From Paenibacillus albicereus (lineage in GTDB: Bacteria; Bacillota; Bacilli; Paenibacillales; Paenibacillaceae): 64,000 bases of DNA. Location of the stretch: the NCBI RefSeq assembly GCF_012676905.1, contig NZ_CP051428.1:15001-79000 (forward strand), read 5' to 3'. The notes beneath the pieces were generated by a model. That model was not told the origin of the DNA. It saw only the letters and a program-made list of their open reading frames with translations, and searched no databases. A program made the position numbers and the translations under genes. This document shows, in pieces, positions 44,814 through 52,234 of this stretch (the stretch's first letter is position 1; every line of letters starts with the position of its first letter).

Positions 44814-45568
44814 TCGAAGCCAGAGCGGTATCCAAAAGCTATGCCGGCAAAAAAGTCATCGACGCCGTCTCGACCCGGATCCAGCCCGGCAGCATCACCT
44901 CGTTCATCGGACCGAACGGCGCGGGCAAGAGCACGCTGCTGTCGATGATGACCCGGCTGATGGCGGTCGACGAGGGCGAGGTGCTCGTCGAGGGCAAGCC
45001 CGTCTCGGCCTGGGACAGCAAGGAGCTGGCCAAGAAGCTGTCGATCCTCAAGCAGGCGAACCACATCAACGTGCGCCTGACGGTGCGGGAGCTCGTCAGC
45101 TTCGGCCGCTTCCCGTACAGCCAGGGGCGCCTGCGCAAGGAGGACTGGGCCCGCGTAGACGAGGCGATCGCCTACATGGAGCTCGGGCCGATGCAGCACA
45201 AGTATCTCGACGAGCTGAGCGGCGGCCAGAAGCAGCGCGCGTTCATCGCGATGGTCGTCGCCCAGGACACGGAGTACATTTTCCTGGACGAGCCGCTCAA
45301 CAACCTCGACATGAAGCATGCGGTCGGCATCATGCGGGTGCTTCGCCGGCTCGTGGACGAGAGAGGCAAGACGGTCGTGCTCGTCATCCATGACGTCAAC
45401 TTCGCCAGCTTCCACTCCGACCGGATCGTCGCGCTCAAGGACGGGCGCGTCATCGCCGAGGGCGCGACCGACGAGATTCTGACGCAGGAAGTGCTGCTGG
45501 AGCTGTACGGCATGGACGTCCCGATCGAGATCGTGGACGGCAAGCGGGTATGCGTCTATTTCGGCTGA
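44810..45568 (+). CDS. yclP: Iron-siderophore ABC transporter ATPase (YclP-like)
   Basis: Encodes 252 residues from GTG at 44810, overlapping yclO by 4 nt. Walker A FIGPNGAGKSTLLSMMTRL (near 34), LSILKQANHINVRLTVRELV (Q-loop), signature LSGGQKQRAFIAMVVAQD (near 138), Walker B YIFLDEPLNNLDMKHAV and switch His VIHDVNFASFHSD. It drives uptake through the YclNO-type channel. Confidence 0.93.
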   Translation: MIEARAVSKSYAGKKVIDAVSTRIQPGSITSFIGPNGAGKSTLLSMMTRLMAVDEGEVLVEGKPVSAWDSKELAKKLSILKQANHINVRLTVRELVSFGRFPYSQGRLRKEDWARVDEAIAYMELGPMQHKYLDELSGGQKQRAFIAMVVAQDTEYIFLDEPLNNLDMKHAVGIMRVLRRLVDERGKTVVLVIHDVNFASFHSDRIVALKDGRVIAEGATDEILTQEVLLELYGMDVPIEIVDGKRVCVYFG

Positions 45569-45607
45569 ACACGCTAGATAAATTCCACCTTGGAGGTAGA
45601 AACGAAC

Positions 45608-46612
45608 ATGAACAAGGCAAAATGGCTGTCCCTATCCCTGATCCTGATGCTCACGCTGGCGCTCTCCGCTTGCGGAGCGTCGAACAACGGCAATGCCGGC
45701 GCCAACGAAGGAGGCGCAGCCGCCTCGAACGCGGCGGTCAACGCAGCGGCCAATGCCGGCAGCGAAGCGGCTCCGAGCGGCGAAGTGACGCTCAAGCACA
45801 AGCTGGGCGAAGCAACCGTCACGGCGAACCCGCAAAAGGTCGTCGTCTTCGACTTCGGCGCCCTCGATACGCTCGACGCCCTCGGCCTTGAGGCCAACGT
45901 CGCCGGCGTGCCGGCCAAAAACCTGCCGCCGTACTTGGAGAAGTACAGCTCCAAGGAGAACGTCGGCGGACTGAAGGAGCCGGACTTCGAGAAAGTGAAC
46001 TCCATCAAGCCGGATCTCATCATCATCAGCGGCCGTCAGCAGGATTCCTACGAGGAGTTCGCGAAAATCGCTCCGACGCTGTTCGTCGAGCTCGATCAGT
46101 CGAACTACTTCGAGTCTTTCTCCTCCAACGTGAACACGCTGGCCGGCTTGTTCGGCAAGGAAGCCGACGCGCAGGCCAAGCTGGACGACATTCAGGCAGC
46201 GGTCGGCTCCGCCAGCGCCAAAGCCGGCGAATCCGGCAAGAAGGGCCTGATCGTCCTGACGGCCGGCGGCAAGATGAGCGCCTACGGCGTCGGCTCGCGC
46301 TTCGGCATCATCCATGACGCGCTCGGCGTGGAGGCGGTCGATCCGTCGCTGAAGGTGGAGACGCATGGCCAGTCCGTCACGAGCGAGTTCATCGCCGAAA
46401 AGAATCCGGGATACCTGTTCGTCATCGACCGCGACGCGGCGCTCGGCGAAGGCGACAATGCCAAGGGCGTCATCGACAACGAGCTCGTGAACAAGACCGA
46501 CGCGGCCAAGGACGGCAAGATCGTCTACCTGAGCCCGCAATACTGGTACCTGTCGGGCGGCGGACTGATTTCCGTAGCCGAGATGGTCAAGGAAGTCGAA
46601 GCCGCGCTGTAA
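45608..46612 (+). CDS. yclQ: Siderophore-binding lipoprotein (YclQ-like)
   Basis: Encodes 334 residues. A lipoprotein signal (LSLSLILMLTLALSACGAS) puts the lipid-anchored Cys near residue 22. An Asn/Ala/Gly-rich tether follows, then a class III binding fold: VTLKHKLGEATVTANPQKVV, VVFDFGALDTLDALGLEANV, KPDLIIISGRQQDSYEEF. It captures the iron complex for the YclNOP-type permease. ATG at 45608 follows GGAGG after 11 nt. It is the last gene of the iron operon; I see no strong terminator between it and yabP apart from the long hairpin at 46704. Confidence 0.92.
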   Translation: MNKAKWLSLSLILMLTLALSACGASNNGNAGANEGGAAASNAAVNAAANAGSEAAPSGEVTLKHKLGEATVTANPQKVVVFDFGALDTLDALGLEANVAGVPAKNLPPYLEKYSSKENVGGLKEPDFEKVNSIKPDLIIISGRQQDSYEEFAKIAPTLFVELDQSNYFESFSSNVNTLAGLFGKEADAQAKLDDIQAAVGSASAKAGESGKKGLIVLTAGGKMSAYGVGSRFGIIHDALGVEAVDPSLKVETHGQSVTSEFIAEKNPGYLFVIDRDAALGEGDNAKGVIDNELVNKTDAAKDGKIVYLSPQYWYLSGGGLISVAEMVKEVEAAL

Positions 46613-46703
46613 GAGAAAGGAAGAAAAAGAATCGCTTCCGCGCTGTTTCGGCTCCGGCAGCCGAGGGTAATGATGCTTACCCCCCACTCCTATAGGTTCT
46701 AAA

Positions 46704-46749
46704 CCTCGTCCCCTCCTAATAAGCATAGGCTTATAAGGAGGGGACGAGG
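46704..46749. promoter_or_regulatory. Long hairpin enclosing the yabP ribosome-binding site
   Basis: CCTCGTCCCCTCCT (46704-46717) and AGGAGGGGACGAGG (46736-46749) are perfect 14-bp arms; the inner AATAAGC/GCTTATA extends the stem. The right arm contains AGGAGG, the yabP ribosome site, and ends one base before its ATG. Read-through RNA from the iron operon would hide this site. No T-run follows, so it is not a plain terminator. Confidence 0.8.
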
Positions 46750-46750
46750 C

Positions 46751-47035
46751 ATGAGTGAACCCATGAAAGGGCAGAAGCGGCAGGAAGTGAAGATGCTGAA
46801 CCGCAAGCTGCTGGAGATAACGGGCGTGCTGAACGTCGAGAGCTTCGACAACGAGGAGTTTCTGTTGGAGACCGAGCTCGGATATCTGGCCATTCGCGGC
46901 CAGAATTTGCATATGAAGCATCTCAGCCTGGAGCAGGGACTGGTCGCCATCGAAGGCCTGATCCATACGCTCGTCTATTTGGACGGCACGCAGCAGGCCA
47001 AGTCCAAGAGCCTGTTCGGGAAGATATTCAAGTGA
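46751..47035 (+). CDS. yabP: YabP, spore coat-cortex protein
   Basis: Encodes 94 residues. The core EVKMLNRKLLEITGVLNVES and EEFLLETELGYLAIRGQNLH then MKHLSLEQGLVAIEG is characteristic of YabP/YqfC sporulation proteins. In B. subtilis yabP and yabQ are transcribed by sigma-E in the mother cell, and yabQ is needed for cortex formation. ATG at 46751 follows AAGGAGGGG, itself buried in a long hairpin. The gene is joined to yabQ by a 4-nt overlap. The iron importer separates it from rqcP, unlike B. subtilis. Confidence 0.92.
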   Translation: MSEPMKGQKRQEVKMLNRKLLEITGVLNVESFDNEEFLLETELGYLAIRGQNLHMKHLSLEQGLVAIEGLIHTLVYLDGTQQAKSKSLFGKIFK

Positions 47036-47640
47036 CGCTGGAGACCCAAGGCCTGACGATGGCGCTGATGCTGCTGTCGGGCGTGCTCATGGGCACGGCC
47101 TTCGACGGCTACCGCGTCGTGTCGCGGGAGCTGCGCTTTCCCCGCTGGATGCTGCCGCCGCTCGACGTGGCGTATTGGATGATCGCGGCGCTGGCCATAT
47201 TCCGGGTGCTGTACGCCAGCAACGACGGCGAGGTGCGGGCGTACGTGTACCTCGGGCTCGGAATCGGCCTTTGCCTGCATTATCTGCTGTTCAGCGGACT
47301 GGTGATCGGAGTCACCCGCTGGCTGATCGGGGCGGCGAGAGCGGTCATCGGCTGGCTTGTCCGTCTTTCGGACATGCTGGTTATTCGTCCTTTGATAGGA
47401 CTCTACCGCCTTGTTCGCGTTTTGACAGGTTTTTTGCTCGCCTTTTCTATGTTCCTTTTCCGCATTGTGCTACAATTGGTTCGTCCTGCAGGAATCTTGA
47501 TCCTCTGGATGCTGGGTCCGCTGCTGCGTCCGATCGGCAGACAGCTGGGCCGGCTCGCGATCCGCTGGCAAGTGAAGGAAAAGGCGGCTCGCGTGTCGAA
47601 TGGATTCAAGCAGGCTTGGAAGCGGCTTTTCCGCAAGTGA
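47032..47640 (+). CDS. yabQ: YabQ, spore cortex biosynthesis membrane protein
   Basis: Encodes 202 residues from GTG at 47032 (overlapping yabP). TLETQGLTMALMLLSGVLMG and TAFDGYRVVSRELRFPRWML then DVAYWMIAALAIFRVLYAS mark the family. At least four hydrophobic segments and a basic C-terminal tail (LAIRWQVKEKAARVSNGFKQ) are visible. In B. subtilis YabQ localises to the membranes around the forespore and is required for cortex assembly. Confidence 0.92.
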   Translation: MTLETQGLTMALMLLSGVLMGTAFDGYRVVSRELRFPRWMLPPLDVAYWMIAALAIFRVLYASNDGEVRAYVYLGLGIGLCLHYLLFSGLVIGVTRWLIGAARAVIGWLVRLSDMLVIRPLIGLYRLVRVLTGFLLAFSMFLFRIVLQLVRPAGILILWMLGPLLRPIGRQLGRLAIRWQVKEKAARVSNGFKQAWKRLFRK

Positions 47641-47697
47641 TTGGATTCGCTCCGGTCCTACAAGCCGAACCTTGGAAGAGACGGGAGGATTCACGTG

Positions 47698-47988
47698 ATG
47701 GAAAGTCCGAAGACGACGGGTGCGCGCAGACGATACAAGCTGTGGCTGGTGGCGATGACGGTTATTCTAGCGTGGGCAGGGTACGCTCTGTTCTCTCAAA
47801 TGCAGCGCCAGGCCGAGACCGAGGAGCGGTTGTCGCTCGCCAAGGAACGATTGGAGCAAGTGCAACAGCAATCCGATGAGCTGCAGGCCAAGATCAAGCA
47901 GCTGAACGATCCCGAATATATTTCCCAGCTCGCGAGCAAGCAGCAGGGTTGGGTCAAGCCTGGCGAGGAGCTGCTGACAGCCCCGTAA
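47698..47988 (+). CDS. divIC: DivIC, septum formation protein
   Basis: Encodes 96 residues from ATG at 47698; GGGAGG lies nine bases upstream (GTG at 47695 is also possible, and an in-frame TTG at 47641 has no ribosome site). A short basic cytoplasmic tail, one membrane helix (LWLVAMTVILAWAGYALF) and a leucine/glutamine coiled coil (SLAKERLEQVQQQSDELQAK), ending in DPEYISQLASKQQGWVKPGE, define FtsB/DivIC. It joins FtsL and DivIB in the divisome. The gap to yabQ is 57 nt. Confidence 0.94.
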   Translation: MESPKTTGARRRYKLWLVAMTVILAWAGYALFSQMQRQAETEERLSLAKERLEQVQQQSDELQAKIKQLNDPEYISQLASKQQGWVKPGEELLTAP

Positions 47989-48027
47989 CGACGGGCTTTC
48001 GGCGGGACAGACCGGGACATCCGTCTG

Positions 48028-48057
48028 TTGACCTTGCTTTTGGCCTTACGGTATAAT
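48028..48057 (+). promoter_or_regulatory. Sigma-A promoter of yabR
   Basis: TTGACC (48028-48033), 18-nt spacer, TATAAT (48052-48057). It lies about 90 nt before the yabR start codon. Confidence 0.72.
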
Positions 48058-48148
48058 TGAGACCAAGCGTGCCCTGACATGCAGGGAATGGCATGGTAGC
48101 GGCAGTTAACATGCTTCGCACAACTTTTAGGGAGGAACATTTTATTTT

Positions 48149-48736
48149 ATGGCAATAGAAGTGGGCGCCAAACTACAGGGAAAAGTGACAGGCATTACAC
48201 ATTTTGGGGCATTCGTCGATCTGTCGGGGGGTGTCACCGGCCTCGTGCACATTTCCGAGATTGCCGACAATTATGTGAAGGACGTCAAGGATCATCTCAA
48301 GCTGGAGGATGTCGTGACCGTCAAGGTCATCAACATCGATCCGAGCGGCAAGATCGGTCTGTCCATCAAGCAGGCGATCGACCGTCCAGAAGGGAGCGCG
48401 CCTCCCGCTCGCGAGCGCTTCAACCGTGAAGGCGGCGGTGGCGGCTTCGGCGGCGGACGCGGTCCTGGCGGTCCCGGCGGCGGCGCTCCTCGCGGCCCCG
48501 GCGGCTTTGGCGGCGGACGCCCTGGCGGCGGCGGCGGCTTCGGCGGCGGACGCCCTGGCGGCGGCGGTGGCGGTGGCCGACCGTTCAACAAGGGCGGCGG
48601 CGGTCGTCCTGCGTTCGGCAAGCCCTCTTTCGAGGATAAGGTGTCCCGCTTCCTAAAAGACAGCGAAGAACGGATTTCGTCCCTGAAGAAGAACACCGAA
48701 GGCAAGCGCGGCGGCCGTGGAGCCAAGCGCGTGTAG
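48149..48736 (+). CDS. yabR: YabR-type S1-domain RNA-binding protein with Gly-rich tail
   Basis: Encodes 195 residues (B. subtilis YabR has 128). An S1 domain fills residues 1-75: VGAKLQGKVTGITHFGAFVD, GGVTGLVHISEIADNYVKDV, VKVINIDPSGKIGLSIKQA. It is related to polynucleotide phosphorylase S1 and general stress protein 13. Residues about 90-155 are almost only Gly, Arg and Pro (GGGRPGG and GGGFGGGR units), an RGG-like tail. A conserved SFEDKVSRFLKDSEERISSL helix and a basic end follow. It probably binds RNA on ribosomes; the tail may add affinity or drive assembly. ATG at 48149 follows AGGGAGGAAC. Confidence 0.92.
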   Translation: MAIEVGAKLQGKVTGITHFGAFVDLSGGVTGLVHISEIADNYVKDVKDHLKLEDVVTVKVINIDPSGKIGLSIKQAIDRPEGSAPPARERFNREGGGGGFGGGRGPGGPGGGAPRGPGGFGGGRPGGGGGFGGGRPGGGGGGGRPFNKGGGGRPAFGKPSFEDKVSRFLKDSEERISSLKKNTEGKRGGRGAKRV

Positions 48737-48756
48737 TTCTTTTCCTAGACGGCAAG

Positions 48757-48789
48757 AGAGCAGCATCCCAATGGATGCTGCTCTTTTTG
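48757..48789 (+). terminator. Intrinsic terminator after yabR
   Basis: AGAGCAGCATCC and GGATGCTGCTCT form a 12-bp stem with a CAAT loop, followed by TTTTTG. It ends the conserved sporulation/division block. Confidence 0.92.
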
Positions 48790-48822
48790 TTATGTTCTCC
48801 CCTTATCATCAAGGAGATAAAA

Positions 48823-48882
48823 AAAGGTCTTAGGGCCTTGGAGGAGGGGTGATTCCTAAGACCTTTGGCCTAATGATTAGGC
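48823..48882. repeat. Two palindromes upstream of the pilus genes
   Basis: AAAGGTCTTAGG (48823-48834) and CCTAAGACCTTT (48855-48866) are perfect 12-bp arms around a 20-nt loop. One base later GCCTAATGATTAGGC (48868-48882) is a second palindrome. On the minus strand the first stem is followed by TTTTATC and resembles a terminator, although no minus-strand gene is seen nearby. They lie 50 nt before the first prepilin gene, so they could also be regulatory. Confidence 0.72.
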
Positions 48883-48930
48883 TCGTCATGGTCGATATTC
48901 AAGGCATAAGGAGAACCGGGAGGTACGGCC

Positions 48931-49503
48931 ATGCGTCGGCGAGTGAACGATGAGCAGGGGTTCACCCTGCTGGAAATTATGGCCTCGATCGTCATCCTGT
49001 CGGTCGTGGCGCTGACGCTCAGCGGCTTTTTCATCCAGGCCATGAGCTACAGCAAGCAAAATCAGAGCAAGACGATCGCCGTCCATCTCGCCCGCAACGC
49101 GCTGGCTTCCATCCAGAAGGAGCCCTTCGCTCCGCTGCGCGCCTATCTGGCCGTGCCGGACGCCGGGGGCGGCTACTCCGTGCTGGATGGGTCCCGCTGC
49201 GAGGCGGAATGCGCCGGCTATGCGGGGCTGGTTCGAGACCCGTCCGTGCTGAGCCATGTGCTGCGCCCGGAAGTGAATGGCGTCGCCTATGTCGTGCGCG
49301 TCTCCTATCAGCCGGATCTGGCGCCGTACCTCGATATCGGCCCCGATGCGGAGGACGAAGGGCGGATCGCGGCGGCCGGCGCCGGCGAAGAGGCTTTGTC
49401 CGCCTATCTGCTGCCGATCCAGGTGGAGGTCGCCGCCGAGACGGGCGGACGCAGCGATCCGGTGCGAGTGGAGGGGTATTTGACCGATGAAACGATTCGT
49501 TGA
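48931..49503 (+). CDS. Minor type IV prepilin (PilV-like)
   Basis: Encodes 190 residues. A ten-residue basic leader ends in EQG|FTLLEIMASIVILSVVAL, a class III (type IV pilin) signal with Gly before the cut and Glu at +5. The mature helix is followed by a globular part with two Cys (CEAECAGYAG). ATG at 48931 has GGGAGGTAC upstream. Its last 17 nt overlap the next prepilin gene. It likely primes or caps pili or pseudopili. PilD at 61894 should process it. Confidence 0.85.
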   Translation: MRRRVNDEQGFTLLEIMASIVILSVVALTLSGFFIQAMSYSKQNQSKTIAVHLARNALASIQKEPFAPLRAYLAVPDAGGGYSVLDGSRCEAECAGYAGLVRDPSVLSHVLRPEVNGVAYVVRVSYQPDLAPYLDIGPDAEDEGRIAAAGAGEEALSAYLLPIQVEVAAETGGRSDPVRVEGYLTDETIR

Positions 49504-50032
49504 ACGGCTGCGGCGCAGCGAGGACGGCTACACGCTCATCGAGCTCATCGCCGCCCTGAGCCTGCTGTCGCTCGTGCTGGGCATCATCTACGCCACGATT
49601 TCCTTCGGCATGGACGCCTACGGGCGCGTGCAGGCGCAGAACGGACTGCGCGAGGATGCGGACTCGGCGATGAGCGCCGTCATGGCGCGGCTGTACGCAT
49701 TCGGCGCCGATGAGATCGGACAAGCCGAGGAGGAGACGGGCAGCGGCATCGTCATGAAGGCGGACGCGGACGGGGGCGGCCAGGCGAGGAGCGAGCGGGT
49801 GGCGATCCGCCGGGATGCCGCAGGCAAGGGCCGGCTGTATATCGGGGACTTGCCCGTGGAGCTGGGCTCGGAGCTGGCGACGGAGGGCGAGGAGCGCTCC
49901 GCCATCGAGCTGCGCTGTCCGGACGGGGGCGGAGCCTGCTCGAGCGGCCTGCTGGAGATCCGGCTGCGCCTGCTGCGGGAGGCGGACGGGCGGGTGTATT
50001 CGCTCGATCTGGCAAGCAAATTCGGCTTTTAG
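49487..50032 (+). CDS. Minor type IV prepilin (PilW/GspJ-like)
   Basis: Encodes 181 residues. The leader ends SEDG|YTLIELIAALSLLSLVLG, with Tyr at +1 and Glu at +5 as in minor pilins. The head domain contains CPDGGGACSSG, a probable disulphide pair. It overlaps the preceding gene by 17 nt and lies 12 nt before the next gene, so the three are co-transcribed. Names such as PilW, PilJ or ComGF are only approximate. Confidence 0.84.
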   Translation: MKRFVERLRRSEDGYTLIELIAALSLLSLVLGIIYATISFGMDAYGRVQAQNGLREDADSAMSAVMARLYAFGADEIGQAEEETGSGIVMKADADGGGQARSERVAIRRDAAGKGRLYIGDLPVELGSELATEGEERSAIELRCPDGGGACSSGLLEIRLRLLREADGRVYSLDLASKFGF

Positions 50033-50044
50033 GAGGCTTCGGCC

Positions 50045-52159
50045 ATGAAGGAGGACAAGGGATCCTCGCTGCTGCTCGTCGTATTCCTGATCCTGCTGCT
50101 CTCGCTGCTCGGCGTCGCCGTGCTTGGAGCGAGCCTCGGCGGGGCGATGCGGACCGAGCGCAGCGAGGAGAACGTGCAAAGCGTGCATCTGGCCCAGAAA
50201 GGGCTGGATGAGGCGATTGCCGCGATCTATGACCGGTTCAACGGCCGTCTCATCGAGCCGGAATCGCTCGGCGCGCAGCTGGCCGGCTTTACGGAGGCCT
50301 TCAACGCGCAGCTGGCGGATGCGGGCAAAGGGGGCAGCGAGATCGATGCGGCGCGGCCGTTCTATCAGGTCGTCAGCGTCCGTTGCGCGGACGACGGCAA
50401 ATGCCTGTCGCGGGGCAGCTCGGGCAGCGCGGCCTACCAGTATTCGCTCGTCGTGACGGCGGAAGCGGAGGTCGACGGGGCGAAGCGCCGGCTGCAGCAG
50501 GAGGTCATGCTCGACACCTATCCGGATTTCCTCAAGTATGCCTTCGGCTCCGAAGGCGTCGTGACGATCGGGGGAGCTCCGTATTTCCGGGGCAGCCTGT
50601 ATGCCGGAGAAGCGCTGCAGCTGAGCGACACGGCCGAATATGTCTACCTCGGGGCGCGACGGACGCAGGTTTCTCAGTTTCCCTATCTCGACCCGATGCT
50701 TGGCGAGGACGGCCAGCCGCAGGACGACAGCGGCTGGATCATCGCCGGCGACGGCGGGCGGCTGCATTACGGCTACGGCATCTCGTACCCCGACGGTGTC
50801 GACCGCTACATGGCGGTATATGACCGAAGCCTGGCAGCGGCGGACGGCGTGGACCGGGACAAGACGCACGGCCTCGGCCAGCGCATCCGCGTCGAGCCGC
50901 CGCAGAAGTTCGTCTCCATCGATGTCAGGTCGAGCTTTCTGGACAAGGTACGGGATTCGCTCGGCGACGGGGCGGGCAGACAGGATCGCAGCGTCATCGA
51001 GAGCGTCTATGCGTCGGGCGGTCCGACAGCGTTGATCGGGCTGCTGGAGTCCAGCTACCCCTCCCGGTATGCTTGGCTCGGCGCGCAGCCGGTCTTGACG
51101 GCGGAGGAGCCGCCGGTGCCGGACATCCTGCTCGGACCGGAGCCGTCCGATCCCGGCGAGAGCCCGCCGGAGCCTTCGGCTCCGAACGCTGGACCGGATC
51201 CGGCGGCGTACGAGCAGGCTCGGCTCGAGTACGAGGAGGCCGTCGCCGTGTACGAGCAAGCCGTCGCCGATTACGAAGAGGAGCTGGGCGAGTTCCGCGC
51301 GGGACTGGCCTCGATCGGCGCTTCCGGCCAGGCCGGATCGGCCGTCGTGACGGGACCGCTTGTGCTGGACGGCAGCGTGCCGGCGATCGACTTCGCTTCC
51401 AAGGGCAAGCATAACTGGCTGATCGTGCACGGCGACCTGGAGCTGCGCGGCCCGGCGATCGGCGCAACGAGCGGAGATGGAGCTGCCGGCGAAGAAGCTG
51501 GGCCAGGCGCGGGCGGCGTTGGCGGTGGAGAAGGCGACGCGGATGCGAGCGGGCCGAACGGCAGCGCTGGCAGCGATTCGAGCCCGCTGCGGCTGCGCGG
51601 CAACGTGCTCGTCACCGGCAGCATGACGCTGACCGGCCAGGTCGACGTGGACGCGACCGTCTACGTGCTCGGACGGACGGACATCCGCGACGGCGCGATA
51701 CGCGGGCTGCAGCCGGGCGGCACGGCCCCGCGCAAGGAGCTCGTGCTGATCGGCGGCGGGCCGATCGATCTGTACCGGGTGAGCTCGTTCCAGCCGGTCG
51801 GCGCCGGATACGGCAGCGGGACGGAAGCGGACGGGCAGGTGCTGGACGCGTTCCTTTATACGGAGAGCTCGGCCGGCCTGTATGGCGTCGGCAGCGCCTT
51901 CTGGATGCGCGGCGGCTTCTTCGCCAAGGGCGACCTGACGCTGAACGCCACGCTCGGCTCGACGGCCGAGGACGAGGCCCGGCAGCGGCTGAGCTTCCCG
52001 GAGCAGAGCAGTCTCGGGAAGGAGAAAGCCCGCTTCATCATCGATTACAACAGCTCGGTGTTCGCCAGCCAGGAAGCGGCGCTGCCGCGGGTGAACAAGG
52101 TCCGGCTCACGACAGGCCCGCTGCGGCTGCTGCCGCAGGGCGACGGAGCGAACGGATAG
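50045..52159 (+). CDS. PilX-like large pilus-associated protein
   Basis: Encodes 704 residues. The N-terminus MKEDKGSSLLLVVFLILLLS resembles PilX-type minor pilins: a very short leader with a Gly and a hydrophobic helix, but no Glu at +5, so cleavage is uncertain. Residues about 170-330 form a beta-rich domain. Then follows a Pro/Glu linker and a short coiled coil (EQARLEYEEAVAVYEQAVAD), then a repetitive beta region (LDGSVPAIDFASKGKHNWLI, LRLRGNVLVTGSMTLTGQVD) like a polymer-coat or beta-helix domain. It may sit at the pilus tip. It ends the three-gene prepilin operon and is followed by a strong terminator. Confidence 0.78.
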   Translation: MKEDKGSSLLLVVFLILLLSLLGVAVLGASLGGAMRTERSEENVQSVHLAQKGLDEAIAAIYDRFNGRLIEPESLGAQLAGFTEAFNAQLADAGKGGSEIDAARPFYQVVSVRCADDGKCLSRGSSGSAAYQYSLVVTAEAEVDGAKRRLQQEVMLDTYPDFLKYAFGSEGVVTIGGAPYFRGSLYAGEALQLSDTAEYVYLGARRTQVSQFPYLDPMLGEDGQPQDDSGWIIAGDGGRLHYGYGISYPDGVDRYMAVYDRSLAAADGVDRDKTHGLGQRIRVEPPQKFVSIDVRSSFLDKVRDSLGDGAGRQDRSVIESVYASGGPTALIGLLESSYPSRYAWLGAQPVLTAEEPPVPDILLGPEPSDPGESPPEPSAPNAGPDPAAYEQARLEYEEAVAVYEQAVADYEEELGEFRAGLASIGASGQAGSAVVTGPLVLDGSVPAIDFASKGKHNWLIVHGDLELRGPAIGATSGDGAAGEEAGPGAGGVGGGEGDADASGPNGSAGSDSSPLRLRGNVLVTGSMTLTGQVDVDATVYVLGRTDIRDGAIRGLQPGGTAPRKELVLIGGGPIDLYRVSSFQPVGAGYGSGTEADGQVLDAFLYTESSAGLYGVGSAFWMRGGFFAKGDLTLNATLGSTAEDEARQRLSFPEQSSLGKEKARFIIDYNSSVFASQEAALPRVNKVRLTTGPLRLLPQGDGANG

Positions 52160-52177
52160 CATCGGATCGGCAAGAAA

Positions 52178-52219
52178 AAAGAGGGACGAAACGGAGAAGC
52201 CTCCGTTTTGTCCCTCTTT
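52178..52219. terminator. Bidirectional terminator between converging pilus-region genes
   Basis: AAAGAGGGACGAAACGGAG and CTCCGTTTTGTCCCTCTTT form a 19-bp stem (one G-T pair) with an AAGC loop, and A/T-runs flank both sides. It serves the prepilin operon on the plus strand and the large gene on the minus strand. Confidence 0.88.
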
Positions 52220-52234
52220 GCGTTTCCTGCAGGA

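Noticed and set aside
49031-52162. A 1043-codon open frame antisense to the prepilin genes
   Set aside because: The plus strand has three clear class III signal-type N-termini with good ribosome sites; the antisense frame has none of these and looks like a GC shadow.
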